Positions 1 through 12,355 are shown, numbered from the stretch's first letter. The stretch is 64,000 bases of DNA from Trifolium pratense (GCF_020283565.1 NC_060060.1:66449257-66513256); one strand, 5' to 3'. Numbers and translations: made by a program. The notes: a model not told the origin generated them from the sequence alone.

Positions 1-513
1 AATCTTAAATCTGACAGAAGTGGCCAGTACTAAACTAGTAACTTATTCAAAATTCACCAGGGCAGCAGAGAAGGTAACAGTTATAAGTGGAATTATACTG
101 ATTAAAGAAACAGATATTTTTAAAAATATGGTTGGAAGGAGATGGATAATGATATAGTAATGGATGAAAAAAAAAACATGATTTACTAGCTATCCATATC
201 ATCAGGGAAACAATGTTATACCCATCAGCATCAGTCTGTATAGTACTCACTCTTCATCGCCTAATCACCGCATGCAAGCAAATAATGTATTTTATAAATT
301 TTATAAGGAGTCTTAGCAACAAAAAAAAGGAATGCATGAACATAAAATGATTAAAACTAACAAAGGAATATAGTATTGTATGGAATTGACATTTGGGGAG
401 AACTATTGATAAATGATAATGCAGCTATCTATACAACGTTAAATGCCAAACATGCAACAGAGAACACTTTGTTAGAAGACAATGTAAAACAAATCCATTG
501 AACAGATGGTTAC

Positions 514-3004
514 CTCCAAATGCTCCGTTCTCATCAAGCTTTACATTAACCTTATCTTCTTTTTTAATACTATTAACCTTTTCTTCTTTTTTAGCAACGT
601 TAGCCTTATCTTCTTTTTTAGCACCATTAACCTTATCTTCTTTTTTAGCACCATTAACCTTATCTTCTTGATCTAAGACCATGTCTCTACTGATCTGATT
701 TTCATTATGCAGTTCTTGCTCTTTATGATTTTCTATCTTATCTTTGTCCTTTTCACTTTCTTTCTCCTTTTCATGTCTTTCCTTTTCTCTTACACGTCCA
801 CGGTCACCTTCATGCTCTTTTTCAGATTCCTTATTTTTACCCTTCTGTAGTTTTCTTCTTCTTTCATTTATCATTTTCTTAAGTTCATGCACATCTTTTG
901 TGATAAGATCCAAAGGTTGTAAGAATGAAAAATCTTCATCATAGTCTGCATCACACTGGTAGACTAACATTTATCAACATGAAGCCCGGGTATGAAAAGC
1001 TTAAAAAGACAACTCCAACAGATGAATATTGTATATTGTATATAAGAATACAAATAGTAAAGAATACTAACATTGTTCAAGTTAGCTTCCATCTCCAAGA
1101 ACTGCATTCCCTTCTGAACAAATGTGACAAGAGCACCTGGTGGTACCAAATTTCCATCAATGGGGCATTTATTAATGCCACCCTCATTCCCGAACACAAA
1201 TGCAGAATGAGTGAAACCTGCAGTCATAAATTCAGCAGCAAGCAAGTAAACCAATTCAGTTGCTTTGCACGTTCATGTTATGGCCTTCTTATAAATTTGC
1301 AAGTATTATGAAAATGGAAAAACATGTTTTCGTTTGTGGTAAAAAAAATATATAGTTGTAAAATTAAATTCTAGAAGCTTTTCTCACTCTAATGGATGTT
1401 CCTAGTCTACCTGACTCCTTCAACACCAATTACACCACTACAACAATGGGTTACTTTCATAGTTATCTATTCACAATCATTCCGTTACCCGTAAATTCAA
1501 TCTCACAAATGAGAAATTGGCATCAATATTTATTTTGTTAAAAAGATCTACAAACAGTAATAAACATGGGAAGATTCTTCTAGTACATTCTATTTAACAG
1601 ATTTTAAGCTTATAAATAAGTCTAGGATGAAATAAACTTTTACTCTTCAAACAGCTGAGAGACATTTCATTTGTTACCTCAGACTCCATGGATCAAAGTT
1701 TAATCTAGTTTTCCATTCAATTAATATTTGTACTAGTCCCATTAATATACACTTATCAACTTAATCAATAAAATAAAAGTCACCCTTCAAAAGAAATCTC
1801 CTTAATGCGGATATTAAATAATCAAGCATAGCTATTAGCAGTGCGTACAAGCCAACCCCAAAAACACTACAGGAAGATGACTGCTAATCTAATTTTTTAT
1901 TAAGATTGCATAATTAATTAATATTATTAATATTCATATTATATATTAAAAAAAATTATGGAAATATTAATATACATATAAAGGCTAAAAATTATATAAA
2001 AAGAACTCAATTCATGAAACATTCAAAATTAACAATGAAGAGTCTTAAAACCCCCCATTCACCCTCAATTTCTATTGTTGAGTGTGTGAGTTTAGAATGA
2101 TTTTATCTGGTAAATACTAGGCATTCTTCATTATTAGAGTGCAGAACTGCTGAAACACCACTTTAACCGGGAAACAAAAAAATCCTAGGCTCCCTTTCTC
2201 CGATAAGCCACCCCCTCCTTGTTCAATCATATTCTCCTTTCAAAAAAAGGTATCTTTACTTCTGTAACCTCCAAAATCCAGAGACACAAGACCCTAACCA
2301 CCCTTTTCCCAAAATCCACAATTAACTTGACTATGCTTCTATCACTCTCAGTCCAAAACGAGCTTAGGTTTAGCAATACAACATATTAGGTCAATCTAAA
2401 CTCAGCAGCAAACAACATAGAACTAATAACTTCAAGAATCAAATCAATTAACAAACTAAACATATATTATGAGACTCGATTATCATAATTGAAAACACAA
2501 CAATGCTTGGTAGACCCAAAACATGGTCACCACTTTGGAGAGGGTTTTAGTCAAACGCTAGTCTCAGCCTGAATTTTGAAAAATTATCATTATGATACAC
2601 TAAAAACTAAAACTGAGAGCTTGAAAATAAAGTTCAATTTCACTTCAAAACTATAAAATTCAAGACTCAAATCTAAACTCTACAGATCTAACAAATCTTG
2701 ATTCCTCCTTTTCCATCTTGAAGCACTAAATTCCACTAAGTTTATGTGAACACTGACTAAACCCTAATCTAGTAGCAACAACTACACTATCTATAATCGG
2801 TCGCTAAAGGCAATTGAAAAACTCAAAATTGGACCAAACTCTAAACCTATGAAATTTAGTTGACCTAACAGGAGCAAGGAAAGACCGAAGAAGTAAGAGT
2901 ATAATGACGAAGATGAAAATAAAAAAAGGAAAATAATAGTAACCTGATTCTTGAAGATAGCGAAAGACGAGATAGTTGAGTTCAACGGAGGTGATGGAAG
3001 ACAT
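514..3004 (-). CDS. HOS15-like: HOS15-like LisH/WD40 protein, 5' exons only (3' part outside window)
   Basis: Three exons can be joined on the minus strand: 3004-2944, 1217-1072 and 955-514, with GT donors at 2943, 1071 and 513 and AG acceptors before 1217 and 955. Exons 1 and 2 together give 69 codons, so exon 3 starts in phase 0. The protein starts MSSITSVELNYLVFRYLQES and continues GFTHSAF, VPPGALVTFVQKG and DEDFSFLQPLDLITKDV. This matches the LisH N-terminus of Arabidopsis HOS15 and animal TBL1, which are nuclear WD40 proteins of histone-deacetylase complexes and cullin-4 ubiquitin ligases. A highly charged K/E-rich linker follows; the WD40 repeats would lie beyond the left edge. The ATG at 3004 is chosen because it begins the LisH domain. 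The exon after 514 was not identified within the first 500 bases. Family assignment is from recognised motifs; exon borders are inferred. Confidence 0.85.
541..670 (-). repeat. In-frame 27-bp tandem repeat in HOS15-like exon 3
   Basis: About five degenerate 27-bp units encode a nine-residue lysine/glutamate repeat (EDKVNGAKK and variants such as EDKANVAKK and EEKVNSIKK). The repeat sits in the charged linker between the LisH and WD40 regions. Unit length is a multiple of three, so copy-number changes keep the frame. Confidence 0.8.
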
Positions 3005-3033
3005 GTTCGCAATTAAGCTGAAGTAACAACCAT

Positions 3034-3037
<4 letters not shown>

Positions 3038-3080
<43 letters not shown>
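3038..3080. repeat. (GA)n microsatellite in HOS15-like 5' leader
   Basis: An uninterrupted GA run of about 43 bases lies 34 bases upstream of the ATG at 3004. On the gene strand it reads (CT)n, a pyrimidine tract common in plant 5' leaders and core promoters. Confidence 0.9.
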
Positions 3081-3083
<3 letters not shown>

Positions 3084-3775
3084 CTATCGAAATAGGCGGA
3101 GGAGGAAGTTGAGAGTAGCCTTCAGAACTGAACAGAACAGTCCTTACCCCTTGTACCTACCTATACCTATAGGCTATAGTAGTAGTAGCAGCTAGTACAT
3201 ACTAGTAATACTATACGTTTTGACCTCCTTATTTTCTACTCCTCTCTCTATAAACACAATTTTGATCATTCTATAAACACGATTTTGATAAACTACTTAA
3301 AATAACAAGTTTTTTTTTTAATTAAAAAACATAATATAAGTGACTTAAAAAAAAATTATGATAATTATCTTTTTGAAGTTATTATTATCTTTTTATTAAG
3401 TTTGTTATTAGTATAATATTGTTTACATTGTTTGTTATTATTAAGATAATTATTTTTTAAAAATCACATCTCTACGTAATATAATATTTTTTATTAAAAA
3501 AACATGAATTTCATAAGCCAATTATTTATGATAAATTTGTATAAAATATCAAAACTTTTATAAAAATATTTTACCAAACAAATTTAACTTAAAAGTGATA
3601 ATTAAGTTAAAAAAAAATATATAATAAATACCAAACAACTTCAATTTTAAGTTTAAGTTTAATTTTTTTTTTTGAACACGTTAAGTTTAAAATTTTTATT
3701 TTCAACTTTATTCTTAAAGTAATTTTTAAGCTTTAAAAAAGTAGGATCAAACTCACATACAGTTAGCTACTTTCC

Positions 3776-3856
<81 letters not shown>

Positions 3857-5095
3857 GCAAGAGTTTAATTTTTATTGAGTTAAATATGTTTTTGTTTTTC
3901 ATAGATATTTCAAATTTTGTTTTAAATTTTTTTAAAAAAAATTACCAAATTTAAGTTTTTTAAATATTTTTGTTATGCTTTTTTGTTCTGTTTTTTAGTT
4001 AATCCGTGTTTATTATTTGAAATTTGTTAATCCGTGAACGTTTGGAAACCATAACATATAGTTTGACCACTCAGGTTACCATGAACTCCACTCCTGCAGA
4101 CCTACCTCTACCACGTTATGAGCTCCACTCCTACATATCTAGTTAAACCACACGCCGATCCCCGCCTTCACATGTCCCACCTGCATGTGATATGTACGAG
4201 CGAGTGACTTAAGCTAGGTGTATTCCACCTCCAAGTGATCTGCACGGACAAGTGACGTAAACTACGTGGGTTCTAACTCTGCGTGTCATGTACTACGGAC
4301 GAGCTGCTTATGAATCTCAATACCATACTTATTGGGTCTAGATACCTCAACTCAATTAAAGACCCGATATTAAGTCTAAATTGGGTCTAAATTTTAATGG
4401 TCCATGCAAGTATTTCAATTCAATTTCAAAGTATTAATATACAACCAATTAATTTGGCAAAATCAATAATTTTGGCAAACCCACTGCAATGATAAAATCC
4501 TTTTTATATCTCCTATGTACCCCTTTTTCCGGAAACGAGAGAATTACTAATGAAAACAAGTTAGTAAATGCAAGAACAAGAACCGTGACTAAATCAGAGC
4601 TTAAAATGCCGAAAGAAGGGTTAAAACGCCTAAAGAAGAGCTTAAAATGCCTAACGAGGAGCTTAAAATTAAATTTAAAAGCTCAAAGTAGTCAAACTAC
4701 AAGAAAAATTAAGAGCAAAAATAGGAGTAAGACCTTCCATAGCATCTGGTAACCATACATGAAGAGGGAATTGGCAAATTTCGCAACTGATCCGCAAAAT
4801 AACAAGAGGGCACACAAAGTAACTAAAAAAAGATTCACCTCATTCTTATAAATAAAGTTATTGAATATTTAAAATAAATCCTATAAAACATGATCGATGA
4901 CTTAGTAGAAGTAAAACCCCGCAGTCTTCAAATAACAAGATGAATAAACTAGTACTGTAATCAATGAAGGGTATCAACAAAACCTGAGAGATGGTCTTAA
5001 GAAAAACTCACATCTCCACAATTTAGAAACATAAGTTCATTCTCAAGAACATGATAAGCTTATAAAAAAAAACCAGCACCAATATTCTAATAATG
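3081..5095. other. AT-rich intergenic region
   Basis: This holds the presumed promoter of the minus-strand HOS15-like gene at its left end, then AT-rich DNA with a trinucleotide repeat. No convincing gene was seen. A short open frame at 4489-4752 is lysine-rich, covers a degenerate GAGCTTAAAATGCC-type repeat and resembles no family I know. Confidence 0.6.
3776..3856. repeat. (AAT)n microsatellite
   Basis: About 27 uninterrupted ATA/AAT units are directly visible. Confidence 0.95.
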
Positions 5096-5323
5096 ATAGC
5101 ATGTAGTCTACTATTTAAAATAAGCCTATATTGTTTTGTAATAACAACAAAGAGTAACAACATATATACAAAGTAGTATTATCTCATAAATTCAATCTTT
5201 TCTTCTTAGACATATTTCTTTATACAAGTTTATTGTTCTAGCTACATTATTTTATGTTCAACTTTAGTGAGGGTGATATTTCATATCATTATTAGAAGTC
5301 AAATTTTCGCTGTAACTCCAACA
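5096..5323 (+). repeat. 5' LTR, truncated
   Basis: Matches bases 8543-8770 of the 3' LTR with few differences (for example ACTCCAACA versus ACTTCAACA at the end). The first 99 or so bases, present at 8444-8542, have no clear counterpart here. Confidence 0.85.
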
Positions 5324-5325
5324 AT

Positions 5326-5337
5326 TGGTATCAGAGC
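5326..5337 (+). other. Primer binding site, initiator Met-tRNA type
   Basis: TGGTATCAGAGC lies two bases after the LTR end. It is the standard sequence complementary to the 3' end of plant initiator methionine tRNA. Confidence 0.9.
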
Positions 5338-5392
5338 CAATTGTAAAATAGTAGAGTGGTAAAACTTTATTATTTTTTGGTTATCGAAGATC

Positions 5393-6885
5393 ATGGCTTC
5401 TACTAGTGGAAGCGTCAAGGTTGGTAAATATGAAATTGAAAAGTTCAATGGGAAAAATGATTTTTCCTATTGGAGGATGCAGATGAAAAATCTGCTTATT
5501 TCACAAAAGTTGCACAAGGCGTTAGCAGAGCAGAAACCTGAAAGTATGAAGGATGAGGATTGGGAAGAGTTAGATCTCGAAGCACGGGCAGCCATAATCT
5601 TATGCCTTGAGAGGGATGTTGCATTCTTGGTTAATGAAGAAGCAACGACTGCTGGCGTGTGGTTAAAGTTAAAGAAAAATTTCATGACGAAAACTCTAAC
5701 AAATCGGATCTACTTGAAATCCAAATTGTATACATGCAAAATGGAGGAAGGCACCTCAATCCGGGATTATGTCAACAAGTTTGATAGGATTATATCAGAC
5801 TTGAAGGATATAGGAGTGAAGATTGATGATGAAGACCAAGCACTTATGTTACTTCTTTCATTGACCAAGAAGTATGAAAATCTAGTTCAAACACTAATGC
5901 TTGTGGGTGATACTCTAACCATGGATGAGACTAGAACATCGTTATTAGCGGATGATCTTCGAAAGATTGCTACTAGCGGGATGTCTGGTAATGGTGGAGA
6001 AAATAACGAACAAGCACAAGGCTTGTTTGCTAGTAGGGGGAGGAACAATGAAAGAGGAAAGGGCAGGGGCGGCAAGTCTAGATCAAAATCTAGAGCTCCT
6101 GTGGAAAGAACATGCTTTAAATGTGGTGAGCTTGGGCACTTTAAAGCAAATTATCCAAATAAGAGAGTATTATTTAAGTATACCAACAACGAAAACAACT
6201 TCAGAGGTAAACAACAAGATTTGCAGGAGGCGAGTTATGTCTCAAATGGCGAGGATGATTGCTTCTCGATTTCAGAGCAAGACCATGATATCTCCGGGAG
6301 ATGGATGCTTGATTCGGGAGCTTCACACCATATGTGCCCAAATAGGAAGTGGTTTACTACCTACGAAAGCATAGATGGTGGTATAGTTTTAATGGGGAAT
6401 AACCATGCCTGTAAAATTATGGGGTATGGTACAATACGAATCAAGATGCATGATGGAGCGGTAAGGACTCTAATGAACATGAGACATGTCCCTAATTTGC
6501 GGAAAAACCTTATTTCTCTTGGTGTATTAGAGGAAAACGGTTGCAAAATAATCTTGGAAAATGGAGGCTTAAAGGTTGTTCGTGGTTCGTTGGTTGTGAT
6601 GAAAGGGGTTCGTCACATGAATCTATATACTCTTATGGGGGAAACTGTCACAGGTGATTTGGCAGTTGGAATCAATAGAAGTAAAGACCAGACTGAATGT
6701 ACGAGGATGTGGCACATGCGCCTTGGGCATATGTCTGAAAAGGGTCTATCACTGCTTGGTGAGAAAGGTTTGCTGAAGAACATGGAAAAGCCATGCATGG
6801 AATTTTGTGAACATTGTGTGCATGGAAAAGCACATAGGTTGCGGTCACCTTCAAGCAAGCTATCAAAGACAAAGATAGAGAGAGT
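5393..6885 (+). pseudogene. Copia gag-protease-integrase N-terminus, truncated
   Basis: One frame starts at the ATG at 5393. It holds a Copia gag domain (FNGKNDFSYWRMQMKNLL near residue 18), a basic linker, and a zinc knuckle CFKCGELGHFKANYPN in which the fourth ligand, normally Cys, is Tyr. The protease motif DSGASHHM follows, then the pre-integrase zinc region (WHMRLGHMS ... CEHCVHGK). About residue 493 the reading passes into the frame of the following RT domain. The catalytic core of integrase and the linker to RT are missing, so this is an internal deletion with a frame change. The frame continues out of phase to 6961. Confidence 0.9.
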
Positions 6886-8413
6886 TGGTTGGTTGCTATG
6901 GAGGAAGAAATGCAATCTCTTCACAGGAACAAGACATGGGAGGTGGTCCCATTGCCTGTAGGAAAGTCTGTTATCGGTTGTAAGTGGGTGTATAAAAGAA
7001 AAGAAGATCATACTAAGTCATGCGGTACAAGATATAAGGCTAGACTAGTGGCCAAGGGGTTTGCACAAAAAGAAGGAGTTGATTACAATGAGATATTTTC
7101 TCCGGTGGTGAAACATACTTCTATTCGGGTGCTATTAAGTTTAGTAGCTCATGGTGATCATGAGTTGGAACAACTAGACGTGAAGACAACCTTCTTGAAT
7201 GGAGACTTAGATGAGGAAATATATATGTATCAACCTGAGGGTTACAAGGTTGAGGGTAAAGAGAATCAAGTATGTCGTTTGAGAAAATCACTTTATGGGT
7301 TGAAACAATCTCCTAGACAATGGTACAAGCGATTTGATTCTTTTATGATAAAACAAGGTTTCTCTAGAAGTAGTTATGACAGTTGTGTCTATATTCAGAA
7401 GCTTCATGGAGGTGATTATATCTATCTATTATTGTATGTCGATGACATGCTTATTGCTTCAGAAAGCAAGGTGGAGATAGATAAGCTAAAAACTAAACTT
7501 GGTAAAGAGTTTGAGACAAAGAACTTGGGTGCTGCAAAGAAAATACTGGGTATGGAGATTAGAAGAGAGCGGACAAACCGGAAACTGTTCTTGAGTCAAA
7601 AAGGCTATTTAAAGCGGGTTGTTGAAAGGTTTGGAATGAAAGGTGCTAAGTCGGTGGTTACTCCATTAGCTCCACATTTTAGGCTTTCTGGTAATCAGTC
7701 TCCTACTACAGCGAAAGATAAAGCATACATGGAACATGTACCTTATGCTAGTGCGGTTGGCAGTTTAATGTACGCCATGGTGTGTACACGCCCAGATATT
7801 TCACAAGCGGTTAGTGTTGTCAGTAGATTCATGGCGAATCCAGGAAAGACACACTGGAAAGCGGTGAAGTAGATTTTAAGGTACTTAAAGGGTACCATTG
7901 ACACATGTTTGTGTTTTAGTGGAGATGCATGTCATATAAGTGGTTTCGTTGATTCAGATTATGCCGGTGATCTAGATAGACGACGATCTACTACTGGTTA
8001 TGTGTTTCAAATACACGGTGCTCCAGTTAGTTGGCGATCGATGTTACAGTCTACAGTGGCACTCTCTACTACCGAAGCCGAGTACATGGCAGTAGCAGAA
8101 GGAGTAAAGGAAGCATTGTGGCTGAGGGGTCTTCTAGATGATTTGGGCATGAAACAAGAATGTGTGAAAACTGAGTTGTGATAGTCAAAGTGCACTTCAT
8201 TTGGCTAAGAATCAGGTTCATCATGCTCGGACCAAGCATATAGATGTCAGATATCATTTTGTACGGGATGTCGTAGAGGAAGGTCATATTTCTCTTACGA
8301 AGGTACACACTGATGAGAACCCAGCTGACATGTTGACGAAGGTTGTATCAGGTAGCAAGTTCCAACACTGCTTGAACTTGCTAAACATTATTCCATATTC
8401 GTCCAAAATTTGA
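6886..8413 (+). pseudogene. Copia reverse transcriptase / RNase H, interrupted
   Basis: The RT domain starts at about VAMEEEMQSLHRNKTW and shows the expected Copia blocks: CKWVYKRK, ARLVAKGF, LDVKTTFLNGDL, SLYGLKQSPRQWY and the catalytic YVDDM. An in-frame TAG at 7870-7872 replaces a codon just before ILRYLKGT. RNase H continues with DSDYAGD and STTEAEYMA. A frameshift near 8180 then separates the last block (HLAKNQVHHARTKHIDVRYHFVRD). No functional polyprotein is possible. Confidence 0.9.
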
Positions 8414-8443
8414 ATATTTCAAATTATGAACGAGGTGGAGAAT

Positions 8444-8770
8444 TGTGGAAATATTCAGCAGAAGCTAAATATGGAAACAGGAAAAATAGGAAGGAAAGAA
8501 AGTTGAGGCTTATGTTTACGTTTAATTCTGTTCTATCAATTTATAGCATGTAGTCTACTATTTAAACTAAGCCTATATTGTTTTGTAATAACAACAAAGA
8601 GTAACAACATATATACAAAGTAGTATTATCTCATAAATTCAATCTTTTCTTCTTAGACATATTTCTTTATACAAGTTTATTGTTATAGCTACATTATTTT
8701 CTGTTCAACTTTAGTGAGGGTGATATTTCATATCATTATTAGAAGTCAAATTTCCGCTGTAACTTCAACA
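8444..8770 (+). repeat. 3' LTR
   Basis: Begins TGTGGAAATATTC after the purine-rich GAGGTGGAGAAT and ends CTTCAACA; about 327 bases. It is the only complete LTR of this Copia copy. Confidence 0.85.
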
Positions 8771-8919
8771 GTAACTTATGAGCAACACTACCATAAATGT
8801 CAAATTCCTTAAGCCATGATAAAGACTGTGCAATGAACAATAGGCATAAATAATGAACAGAGTCTAGATCCATAAAACTATGAAAATAATGCATGACCTA
8901 GTAAAATAAACCATTTGAG

Positions 8920-10090
8920 CGTGAACTTTACCAGCTGTGATGATATACATTCGGGAATAAGATACTCGTCGGCAACTTCGCCAACTTCATTTGGACATAT
9001 GGATTCTTCCTGTGTACCAATTACAATAGTCAATATTTTATCAGATAGTAGATCAACAAGTATAATACAGAAGATTTAAGATTTAAAATGGATAAATATT
9101 GTTCAGATAACAAAAAAAAAAACCTTGTGAATGGTAAGATGTCGAAGCTTTGGAGAACTGTGGAGCATTTGAATGAATCAATTCCACATGACATTGCAGC
9201 AATCGGAGTCAAAGGTAAGATCAATATGAGTTAGTCTGTGAAACATTAGATTTTCGACATAATTTATGGTGGCGGCATCCTATTTACATGAAAACAAAAA
9301 AAAAGACAGAAAGTACTTATATTAGAATTTGGGAGGCCTATACTCAACCACAAAAGCTAGCTTGAGAGTTGAAGTTTGCACTACCCTTATAAATGCTATC
9401 TATGTCATGACTTTAGCAATGTGAGACTTCTAACAAATCCTACTAAGGTTAAATACAAATTTTGGTTTTTCAATTACCTCTGTAATGATTTTGGTTTACA
9501 CCTCATTGGATTTGAGCGCTTAAGATTTTGATGAGGTGGCATGCTTAGTAAAAGGGGGTAAACCAATTTTCGCTAACAGGCAAAATGAAGGAATCTTAAC
9601 TCAACATATTCGATGACGAGCTAAAAGACATAATCTTGACATTACGTGGGATAACCTGAAAAAATATATCATTATCGGGGATAAATCAAAATATCAAAAT
9701 TCGCTAACATTACATGAAGTTAACACTATTTAACCCTAAAAAACAATGTATTACCATTCGGCCCTCAGAAACTGTGCATTACAAAGTAGTGGAAACAGGA
9801 TATGAGATGAATAAGAAACTTCTGCTGTGAGCAGGTTAGGCAACGGTTTCGGCCACCACCGCCTCCTCTTCCATGTCATTACCACAAGATAATATTGTAA
9901 GGGATGTTGAATCTAAATCTTCAAGATGGATGGGAACATCCGCGAAAAAACTTGAACATATTAGCACGATTTGTAAACACAACCTGAACCAAAATCAGGG
10001 ATTTGAGTAATGGAAAATCAAAACGGATAGGGCAATCCAAAGTAACATTGTATAACTTGAGAGTAACAAGAGTTTTTATTGGTAACAGTA
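8920..10090 (-). pseudogene. F-box/FBD/LRR gene, 3' fragments
   Basis: Three minus-strand pieces read like consecutive parts of a plant F-box/FBD protein. About 10090-9860 gives an LRR-type stretch (TLVTLKLYNVTLDCPIRFDFPLLKSL) that breaks by a one-base frameshift at FRGC into HLEDLDSTSLTILSC. About 9230-9122 gives an FBD-type stretch (LTFDSDCCNVMWN, then an in-frame TGA, then MLHSSPKLRHLTIHK) ending at a GT. About 9012-8920 gives EVADEYLIPECISSQL after a CAG acceptor. Such proteins normally act as SCF ubiquitin-ligase substrate receptors. The stop and frameshift make this a pseudogene. It probably belongs with the F-box exon at 12356-12640. Confidence 0.7.
9447..9735. mobile_element. Small inverted-repeat element (MITE)
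   Basis: Ends GGTTAAATA and TATTTAACC form short terminal inverted repeats. CTAA flanks both ends (9443-9446 and 9736-9739), consistent with a 3-4 base target duplication. It lies between FBD and LRR fragments of the F-box pseudogene, in intronic or decayed sequence. The superfamily is not certain. Confidence 0.6.
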
Positions 10091-10094
10091 ATTT

Positions 10095-11440
10095 GCATTA
10101 ACAGTATACACACAAGATAGTTGCCCTTGTGAACACATTTTTCATCGTTATTAAACCGCAACCATAGAAGTATCATGGTTGCATTTAGGACAAGTGAAAT
10201 TGCTCCAATGGGGATTGCTCAAAACATCATGTTTCAAAGTTTATGTTTTAACTTTTGCCACAAGTTTCTCAACAAAGTAGATAATGTTCTAACAGGTATA
10301 ATTTGTTTTCTAAATTAACTGAAAAACAGGTAAACTATGATTCCCATCAACACAAAGTAAGTTGAATCTAATTTGTATTAAGCTATATTAGTATTCTATA
10401 ATCATAAACCAAACTGATTGTCATGGCACAAGATTTAACTTACAAAATAACCAGAAACTTCATCAACAAGCCCATTGATTTTATCACATGTGATGCAACC
10501 AACTCATAACTTCTTCAGTAACCTTGAAATCTATAGTTTCTAAAGCAGCCAATGCGTTGCTTTGCATCTGGATTGGACCCCTCCCTTCCCCAGGAACTCA
10601 AGTCCTTCTCCAAAACAGAATGATACTCATGTACCTACTTATAGACTTCAGTGAATCTTTGTTTGAGGAATGAGATACACTTGCTTGGGCACAAAGCTTA
10701 AATAAAATGCATTTAGACGCACACACAAGTTGCATTAAGATTTCTTTTACCTTTTATGAGCCAATTTTTCTTGTATTTGAATGTTGTTGTTTTGTGCTTA
10801 GTCCTCTGATCTGACCCATTCCATTTTTCTGTTTCATTTCATTTTATTATATCATTGTAAAAAAAATAGCTTTTTAACAGTTAATTGTGATTAGTACATT
10901 ATATACATTTGTATCAAAATAACATTTTATTTTATGAAAAATGTTAAAGAGTGACTCCAGACACTGTTAAGTATATTAATAAGAAAATTTTGTCTTGAAA
11001 TTTATGCATTTAAAAGTATAAAAAGTTATCTTACCAACATTAATTTTGTCTTTCATTTCTTGTTAGGTATTTGTTTTGTTACTCTTTTTTGGTATGTTTA
11101 ACAAGTGTCGGAGTCATCGATTAACATCTTTATTTTATTTTCATAAAAGATTCTCACTTCCCACGTATTTTTTTGGCCAAAAATCCTCATCAGTCCTCAG
11201 CAACAAACACTCCTGAATTGGTGGCTGCTTATCACAATTTTTTTTTGAATTCAGCTTTTAACTGAACGTTACACCACTCTTCCTGCAACATTAGCTAGCC
11301 CAAAAAGTAACCATTACAATCCATCCTTACCCTTCAAAATCACCAGCTGTAGTTTCATTTCTATATAATAATAATAGCATCAAACTTCACCATCTCATTC
11401 CTTCAAGATTCAAACCTAACTAGGTCTCTTTCTCTATATC
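10095..11440. other. No gene recognised; likely intron/decayed part of the F-box pseudogene
   Basis: AT-rich sequence without a recognisable domain on either strand. At its right end a TATA-like run (about 11363) lies 80 bases before the start of the protease-like reading frame. Confidence 0.5.
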
Positions 11441-11447
11441 ATTGAAG

Positions 11448-12017
11448 ATGAAGCGATATAACAAGAAAGGAAGAAGAATGAATCACAGTTCCACCAGCAA
11501 TGATGATGATATTAAGCCAGAAAACTACCCAATCTCATTTTCACTCGAAGACTTACCAATCACATGACCTAATGCTCCTCTTCCAATGGTAATCAAACTC
11601 CAAGTCAACAACTTCTCTGTTCTCAGAGTCGTCGTCAATGAGGGAAGTTCCATCAACATTCTCTACTTGTCAGCATTTTTGAAAATGGGATTATCAGAGT
11701 CAATGTTGAAACCATTTAAAACCTTTCTCAAAGGTACTATTGGAGAAACTGTATCTGTCAAAGGATATATTGATTTGGACACAACATTTGGTAAAGGAGG
11801 GAACACCAAGATAATCAAGGTAAGGTACTTGGTTGTTGATTCACCATCTGTTTATAATGTTGTTATTGGCTTGCCTGCTGCTGCTGATTTGGGAGCCGTC
11901 ATCTCAACGTTACACCTCGCCATGAAATATCCTGTCGGAGATGATATGGTCGGAGTTGTCAAGGCCGATCTCGAGATGGCCAAAAAGTGTTACGATATGT
12001 GTCCTAATGCTATTTAG
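11448..12017 (+). pseudogene. Ty3/Gypsy-type aspartic protease relic
   Basis: From the ATG at 11448 a frame reads into ISFSLEDLPIT and meets TGA at 11566-11568. The same frame continues to the stop at 12015-12017. The second part carries the Ty3/Gypsy protease pattern: VLRVVVNEGSSINILYLSAF, then VKGYIDLDTTFG, IKVRYLVVDSPSVYNVVIGLP and LGAVISTLHLAMKYP. The catalytic D-T/S-G triad is N-E-G here, so the enzyme would be inactive. No RT, integrase or LTR was seen nearby, so this is an isolated fragment. A co-opted non-catalytic protein is possible but the stop argues against it. Confidence 0.75.
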
Positions 12018-12355
12018 TTAGGTGTTTGTTTCAATTTTCAATAACTAAGAAATGAAGTGTTTATGTTATTAGGAGTATCTATCTATCTATCTTTACTTTT
12101 CAATAATTTGTAGTAATTTTAATTTAGAGTAGTTATAGAATAGTTGATTCTAACTGACTGTTATCGGTCATGTCCATGAGAATTATCTTTTGCTGCTTAA
12201 AATGTTGTTAATCAAACACTTTATTTAACTTGTGTGCATCAATAATTCAAATTTTTTTTAGGTATGCATGTTTTGATTCAATTTCTTGTCTTGTATGCTT
12301 GATTTGGTTGTAAGATGCAGCACCGCAAATATATTAGGTGTGCAAGGATATCCTC
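12018..12355. other. No feature recognised
   Basis: AT-rich spacer between the protease relic and the F-box exon, with a short ATCT repeat near 12077-12090. Confidence 0.5.

Larger units (their letters stand above)
5096..8770 (+). mobile_element. Degenerate Ty1/Copia LTR retrotransposon (Tnt1/Tork-like)
   Basis: Order on the plus strand: 5' LTR remnant, initiator-Met-tRNA primer site, gag, protease, integrase zinc region, reverse transcriptase, RNase H, polypurine tract (about 8432-8443) and 3' LTR. The two LTRs share a long near-identical block beginning ATAGCATGTAGTC and ending in CA. The element is dead: the 5' LTR lacks about its first 99 bases, the integrase core is deleted, and RT/RNase H carries an in-frame TAG and a frameshift. 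Because the left LTR end is gone, no target-site duplication can be read. Copia class follows from the integrase-before-RT order and motifs; the Tork/Tnt1 lineage is inferred from the gag and protease style. Confidence 0.9.

Noticed and set aside
1..500. Further exons of the HOS15-like gene
   Set aside because: A minus-strand frame at 47-250 follows an ACAG, but its sequence does not read like the expected linker or first WD40 repeat.
4489..4752. 87-codon lysine-rich plus-strand frame
   Set aside because: Covers a degenerate short repeat, has no recognisable domain, and no splice or promoter context.
5952..6374. Plus-strand 140-codon frame inside Copia gag
   Set aside because: Out-of-frame shadow of gag/protease.
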